64,000 bases of DNA, taken from contig NZ_AUBJ02000001.1 in NCBI RefSeq assembly GCF_000429185.2, positions 1,612,001-1,676,000 of the forward strand, given 5' to 3'. Position 1 is the first letter of the stretch; every line of letters begins with the position of its first letter. This DNA comes from Actinoalloteichus caeruleus DSM 43889. GTDB taxonomy: Bacteria; Actinomycetota; Actinomycetes; Mycobacteriales; Pseudonocardiaceae. The position numbers and the translations under genes are program-made. The notes under the pieces are model-generated. The model made no database searches. It was not told the origin of the DNA and worked only from the letters and a program-made list of their open reading frames with translations. Positions 59,997 through 64,000 of the stretch are shown here, piece after piece.

Positions 59997-60784
59997 GGGG
60001 TGGTCCTTCCGGAGTCGTGGGTGGTGAGCGCGTACAGCAGCTGGGGGTCCCCCGTCACCGGGTGGGTGACGACGGTGGCCTCGACGCCGAAGACGTCGCG
60101 GACCAGCTCGGCGGTCAGGACCTCCGTCGGCGGACCGGCGGCCACCAGGCGGCCGTCCCGCAGGACACCGAGCCGGTCGCAGCTGGCCGAGGCGAGGTTG
60201 AGGTCGTGCAGCACGACGAGCACGGTGAGCCCGCTGCCGCGCAGCAGGGAGAGCAGCTGGATCTGGTGTCGCACGTCGAGGTGGTTGGTGGGTTCGTCGA
60301 GCACGAGGACGCTCGGCTCCTGCACGAGCGCCCTGGCGACGAGCACCCGTTGGCGTTCCCCTCCGGAGAGGGTGAGCACGCCTCGGTCTGCGAGGCGAGC
60401 GACGTCCATCCGCTCCATCGCCCACTCGCACAGGTCCCGTTCCCGGCGGCTGAGCGCCTGGTTGCCCGCGTTGTGGGGGGTGCGGCCGAGCGCGACGAGT
60501 TCGCGGACGGTGAAGTCCAGGTCGACGGTGTTCTCCTGGGTGAGCGCCGCCAGCCGGCGGGCGCTGTCGCGCAGTGGGAGCGCGTGGAGGTCGTCGCCGC
60601 CGATCCGCACCGTGCCGGTGTGGGGTCGCAGTGCCCGGTACACGCAGCGCAACGCCGTCGACTTGCCGGAGCCGTTGGGCCCGACCAGCCCGACGACGCC
60701 CCCGCCGGGGACGTCCAGGCTCAGTTCGCGGAGCAGGGTGGTGCCGTTGGCGGTGACGGAGAGGCGGTCGAGGGTGAGTTCCAC
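59993..60784 (-). CDS. ABC importer ATPase, FepC-like
   Basis: 263 residues from GTG. Walker A GPNGSGKST, Q-loop LAALTQENTVDLDFTVRE, signature LSGGERQRVLVARAL, Walker B LVLDEPTNHLDVRHQ and VLHDLNLAS. Typical of ferric-siderophore/cobalamin importers. Three bases after the permease stop and overlapping the receptor gene. Confidence 0.93.
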   Translation of the reverse strand: MELTLDRLSVTANGTTLLRELSLDVPGGGVVGLVGPNGSGKSTALRCVYRALRPHTGTVRIGGDDLHALPLRDSARRLAALTQENTVDLDFTVRELVALGRTPHNAGNQALSRRERDLCEWAMERMDVARLADRGVLTLSGGERQRVLVARALVQEPSVLVLDEPTNHLDVRHQIQLLSLLRGSGLTVLVVLHDLNLASASCDRLGVLRDGRLVAAGPPTEVLTAELVRDVFGVEATVVTHPVTGDPQLLYALTTHDSGRTTP

Positions 60785-60787
60785 GGG

Positions 60788-61921
60788 TCAACGTCCTCCG
60801 AACAGGTAGCCGCGGCGCCGCATCAGGGTGAGCAGCACCGGGACGCCGACCAGGGCGGTGATGACGCCCAACGGCAGCTCGCGGGGGGCCACCAGGGTCC
60901 TGGCGAGCAGGTCCGCCCACACCATGAGGACGGCGCCGACGAGGGGGGCGATGACGAGGACCCTGCCGTGGCTGGCGCCGACGACGATCCGCGTCAGGTG
61001 GGGGATCACCAGTCCGACGAAGCCGATGGCCCCGCTGACGGCGACCATCGCGCCGGTGACCACCGAGGTGAGGACGAACAGGCCGACGCGGAGCCGGTGG
61101 GTGTCGATGCCGAGGCTCACGGCGGTCTCGTCCCCGAGCGAGAGCACGTCGAGGCGTCGGGCGTTCCTGACGAGGACGACGACCGCGACCAGGACGGCGA
61201 CCGCGACCAGGGGGAGGGTGCTCCAGGTCGCGGCCCCGAAGCTGCCCATCGTCCAGTAGAGCACCATGCTGGTCGCCTCCCCGCTGGGCGCGAGGTAGAT
61301 GAGCAGGCTCATCACGGCCTGGAACCCGAAGGACAGGGCCACCCCGGTCAGCACCAGGCGCAGCGGGGTCACCCCGGCGCGCGAGCGGGCGGCCAGGTAG
61401 ACGAGGGCGGAGGCGCCGAGGGCGCCGAGGAACGCGCCGGCGGAGACCGCGTGGACACCGAGCACGGCCAGGCCGCCGAACACCGAGACGCTGACGGCGC
61501 CGACGGAGGCCCCGGAGGAGACGCCGAGGATGAAGGGGTCGGCGAGGGCGTTGCGGACCATCGCCTGGATGGCGACGCCGACGAGGCTCAGGCCGGCTCC
61601 GACGACCACGGCGAGCAGCACCCGGGGGGTGCGGACCTGCCAGACGATCTGCTGGACGGTGACCTCGCTGGCGGGGATGGTGCCGCCGGTGAGGGCTGCC
61701 CAGAGGTGCCGGGCGGTGTCAGCGGGCGAGATGACGCTCGGGCCCAGGCCGATGGCCAGCACCACGGAGCCGGCGAGGAGCACGAGGAGTCCGACGGCGC
61801 CGACGGCCAGCCCGGTCCAGCTCGGGGCGGGACGTGGTGGCGGGTGCTGGCCCTCCGTCCGCTCCGGGGCGTCGTCGTGGGCCGGGAGACGGTCCTCCGG
61901 CGTGTTGGTCGTGGAGGTCAC
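60788..61921 (-). CDS. FecCD-type ABC importer permease (second importer)
   Basis: 377 residues from GTG at 61921, chosen because GGAG stands just upstream and the AT-rich Fur/Zur-like site lies before it. An ATG at 61954 would add 11 residues but lies within that site. Nine to ten helices; family parts RTPRVLLAVVVGAGLSLVG, QAMVRNALADPFILGVSSGAS and SGAIGFVGLVIPHLTRIVVG. First of three genes. Paralogous to the 3919 permease but clearly diverged. Confidence 0.9.
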   Translation of the reverse strand: MTSTTNTPEDRLPAHDDAPERTEGQHPPPRPAPSWTGLAVGAVGLLVLLAGSVVLAIGLGPSVISPADTARHLWAALTGGTIPASEVTVQQIVWQVRTPRVLLAVVVGAGLSLVGVAIQAMVRNALADPFILGVSSGASVGAVSVSVFGGLAVLGVHAVSAGAFLGALGASALVYLAARSRAGVTPLRLVLTGVALSFGFQAVMSLLIYLAPSGEATSMVLYWTMGSFGAATWSTLPLVAVAVLVAVVVLVRNARRLDVLSLGDETAVSLGIDTHRLRVGLFVLTSVVTGAMVAVSGAIGFVGLVIPHLTRIVVGASHGRVLVIAPLVGAVLMVWADLLARTLVAPRELPLGVITALVGVPVLLTLMRRRGYLFGGR

Positions 61922-61938
61922 CCGCGCTCCAATAGATT

Positions 61939-61953
61939 TGATTTCCGTTTTCA
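61939..61953 (-). promoter_or_regulatory. weak Fur/Zur-like site before the second importer
   Basis: On the minus strand TGAAAACGGAAATCA keeps the TGAAAA and TCA ends of the Zur-type dyad, about 10 of 15 positions. It lies 18 bases before the permease GTG in a conspicuous AT-rich island. Motif strength alone is poor; position and company make it credible. Confidence 0.4.
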
Positions 61954-62370
61954 TTAAGCTAGCACGGGTGATCCCGGCTCCACAGTGACCAGCGCCACTC
62001 CGCTGCCTCGACCTCGGGATCGTCGTCGGGCTGGAGCGGCGGTCGCGTCGTTGGGGATGCGCCGTCGTCACGCCGGACCTCGCCCCGGTCCGCACTCGAC
62101 GCCCAGGGCCCGAGCCCCACGGCGGGCCGTCCGGCCGTTGCACCGCGAACGACGTGGGGGACCGGCGTTCCCGCTGGCATCACCGCGCACCCCATCCCCC
62201 GCGCCGGCGACCGACCGGGCGATGGCGCGGATCGTCCTCGATGGACGGTGGGAGGAGCGGCCGCCGACCCGACGGGCGGAACACGGGAGCCCGTCCGGGT
62301 CCGCGTGGGATCCGCCGGAGTCGAACGGCATACCCTTCCCCCGCCGGGGGGCCACCACCCCGTCGGCGGG
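61954..62370. other. intergenic region without recognised gene
   Basis: Between the start of the second importer operon and the end of the MFS gene. Frames are shadows; the only structured element is the tandem repeat that begins at 62371. Confidence 0.5.
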
Positions 62371-62409
62371 CTCAGCGGCCGGACTCAGCGGCCGGACTCA
62401 GCGGTCGGG
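62371..62409. repeat. 13-base tandem repeat at the end of the MFS gene
   Basis: Three consecutive 13-base units: CTCAGCGGCCGGA at 62371-62383 and 62384-62396, then CTCAGCGGTCGGG at 62397-62409, with a partial fourth copy entering the MFS stop codon at 62410. It may arise from slippage. No function is apparent. Confidence 0.75.
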
Positions 62410-63662
62410 TCAGCGGTCGACGGAACGGCGCGAGTAGCGGCGCGCTCCCGGAGCGCAGGCCGCCAGGGCCGGTGCGAGGAAGCACACCACCGCGCACACC
62501 GCCAGGGTCGTCGACACCCCGCCCGCCGCCACGGCCGGGGTGATCAGCGCCAGGCCGACCGGGGCCAGACCGTAGGAGAACAGGAAGTCCACGGAGGAGA
62601 CCCGGGCCAGCAGTCGGGGTTCGACCTCGCGCTGGATGGCGGTGAACCACAGGACGTTGAACAGCTCGATGCCCACCCCCGCGAGGACGTAGGCGAGGAC
62701 CACCGCCGCCGGCGGCGCCTCCAGCATCATCGCCAGCGGCGCGAAGCCGTAGAGACCCAGCCCGAACAGGGAGGCCCACCCCGGCGACCGGGGCCGCCAC
62801 CTGGCGACGACGACCGCGAATCCCAGGGCCCCCAGCGTGTAGCCGGTGGTGGCGGCGACCAGCACGAACTCGCCGTCGTAGTGGTCGCGGCTGACCAGGG
62901 GCAGGATCACGCCGGTCGCGGAGTAACCCGTGGCGATCACCGCCGAGAGCGCGGCGAGCCCGGCCAGGAACCACGGGTGCCGCCGCGCCTCCCGCAGGCC
63001 GTCGAGGAACTCACCCACGACGGAGGCGGACCTCCCCGCCTCCGCTCGGGCCGGGGCGCGGAGGCGCCGGCGGGCGGCAGCAGCGCGGCCCCCAACCACA
63101 TCAGCGCGGTGCCCAGGATGAGGGCCGACGTGTCCAGGAGGACCGCCAGCATCGCGGTCAGCCCCGGGGCGGCGAGGGTGGTGCCGCGCACAGCCAGGCT
63201 CATCGCCGCGTTCGCCCGCTGCCGGCGTTCCTCGACGACGACCTCGGCCGTCAGCGCCTGGTAGGCGGGCCGGCAGGCGCCCTGGCCGCAGCCGACGACG
63301 GCGGCCGCGATCGCGGTGACCGTGGTCGACCACCCGAGGCCCACCACGACCAGGGGCGTGGCGGCGGTCGCGGCCAACCCGGACCAGAGCACGGTGGCGC
63401 GACGGGAATGCCGGTCGGCGAGCACACCGCCCACGGGGACGGCGGCGAGGAATCCGACCGTTCGGGCGGCCAGGACCACGCCAAGCTGCCCGACGCCGAG
63501 CGTGCCGTCCACGACGGCGAACCCCAGGAGGAACGGCAGGGCCCAGGTGGCAAGGCCGGACAGTGTCGCGCCACACCAGAGCCGGAGGAAGGCGGGGTCC
63601 CGGCGGAGCGGGCGGCCCTGGTCGGGCGGCGGCGTGGGGTGTTCGGCCACGGGGGCGACCAT
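62410..63662 (-). pseudogene. MFS transporter with a single-base frameshift
   Basis: The gene starts at ATG 63662 (MVAPVAEHPTPPPDQGRP) behind GAGGAG. The first frame codes for six helices (WCGATLSGLATWALPFLLG, motif GVLADRHSRRATVL, LMWLGAALLP). The protein then continues in the next frame (RRRLRAPARAEAGRSASVVG, then six more helices to AACAPGARRYSRRS). The switch lies about 63020-63090, near GC homopolymers, and needs one inserted base. Restored length is about 417 residues, like EntS-type exporters. With the importer next door it could export the metallophore. Error or true mutation cannot be told apart here. Confidence 0.8.
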
Positions 63663-63780
63663 CGGTCTGCTCCTCGACTGTTGCGCGGTCGACGTGCGGC
63701 GCGGTCGGACCGAGGGCCCTGGACTCGTACCGGGTCGCCTCCCGGCGACGTTCCGGCGCTCGCGGGGACCACCAGCATAC

Positions 63781-63795
63781 TGAAAACGATTATCG
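63781..63795 (-). promoter_or_regulatory. Fur/Zur-like site upstream of the MFS gene
   Basis: TGAAAACGATTATCG matches the Zur-type dyad TGAAAATGATTTTCA at 12 of 15 positions; the longer window ending CTATC also resembles a classical Fur box. It lies 119 bases upstream of the MFS start in a short AT-rich patch. Confidence 0.6.
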
Positions 63796-64000
63796 CTATC
63801 TGGGGCGGGCTTCCGCCCCGCGCCAACACCACCGATGACGTCACCCGACGGGGGACCCCGGAGCGGCACCCGGGGCAGGGCCTCACCCTCCCTCCGCGGT
63901 GGCCACCGGCCGGCAACCAACCGGCGCACCGACGGTGGCGAGCGGTCAGGACGAGGAGGAGAGCGCCGAGATTCGGAAAACGGGGTGCGCGCCCCTCGAA

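Noticed and set aside
1-64000. CRISPR arrays, tRNA or rRNA genes, insertion sequences, phage genes
   Set aside because: No regular spacer-repeat arrays, no tRNA-like cloverleaf, no transposase or integrase motifs and no terminal inverted repeats were seen.

Overview
This is a 64 kb stretch of very GC-rich DNA with short intergenic spaces, many GTG starts and ATGA/GTGA gene overlaps. It carries many TetR regulators, ABC-2 exporters and NarL-type two-component systems. All of this points to an actinomycete chromosome; a Nocardiopsis-like or Streptomyces-like organism fits, but the sequence alone does not fix the genus. I see no rRNA, tRNA, CRISPR, insertion sequence, or PKS/NRPS gene. I recognise roughly 54 protein genes; two of them carry single-base frameshifts.

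Layout. 0.3-3.4 kb: a DrrAB-like exporter divergent from its TetR regulator, then a GNAT acetyltransferase. 3.9-6.8 kb: a metallophore ABC importer (permease, ATPase, lipoprotein) behind a strong promoter that overlaps a Fur/Zur-like dyad. 7.5-11 kb: TetR/SDR/SMR genes, then a CGNR zinc-finger protein with a ketopantoate-reductase-like enzyme. 11-15 kb: an ABC-2 exporter divergent from a DesKR-like kinase/regulator pair. 15-20 kb: two TetR-controlled exporters (EamA and MMPL). 20-26 kb: a tandem GNAT, a methyltransferase with a near-perfect Zur-like operator, an alkaline phosphatase fused to a WxL-like domain, and its probable DUF916-like surface partner. 26.5-31.5 kb: small regulator/effector pairs (TetR/NmrA, TetR/membrane proteins, XRE/methionine aminopeptidase).

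31.9-39.4 kb: a cytochrome P450 operon (P450, TetR, 3Fe-4S ferredoxin, ferredoxin reductase, second P450), followed by a paralogous TetR and an MFS exporter. The two promoters share an operator. 39.7-41.8 kb: a winged-helix regulator, a serine beta-lactamase-like hydrolase and a membrane protein. 42-53 kb: two further exporter/two-component modules and a DUF4097 lipoprotein. 53-55.5 kb: an aldo/keto reductase and a MetE-like protein that lacks one canonical zinc-ligand cysteine. 55.9-58.9 kb: a tight operon of an acyl-CoA-dehydrogenase-like protein, a fused PIG-L deacetylase/NodS-like methyltransferase and a family 2 glycosyltransferase, recalling Nod-factor chemistry. 59-63.7 kb: a second metallophore importer and a frameshifted MFS transporter, each preceded by a Fur/Zur-like site.

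Two themes stand out. The first is a possible metal-responsive regulon spread over both ends of the window: two importers, one MFS transporter and one methyltransferase. The second is a set of small, self-contained detoxification/export units, each with a readable palindromic operator. The most unusual candidates are the phosphatase-WxL fusion with its partner and the NodS-like fusion operon.
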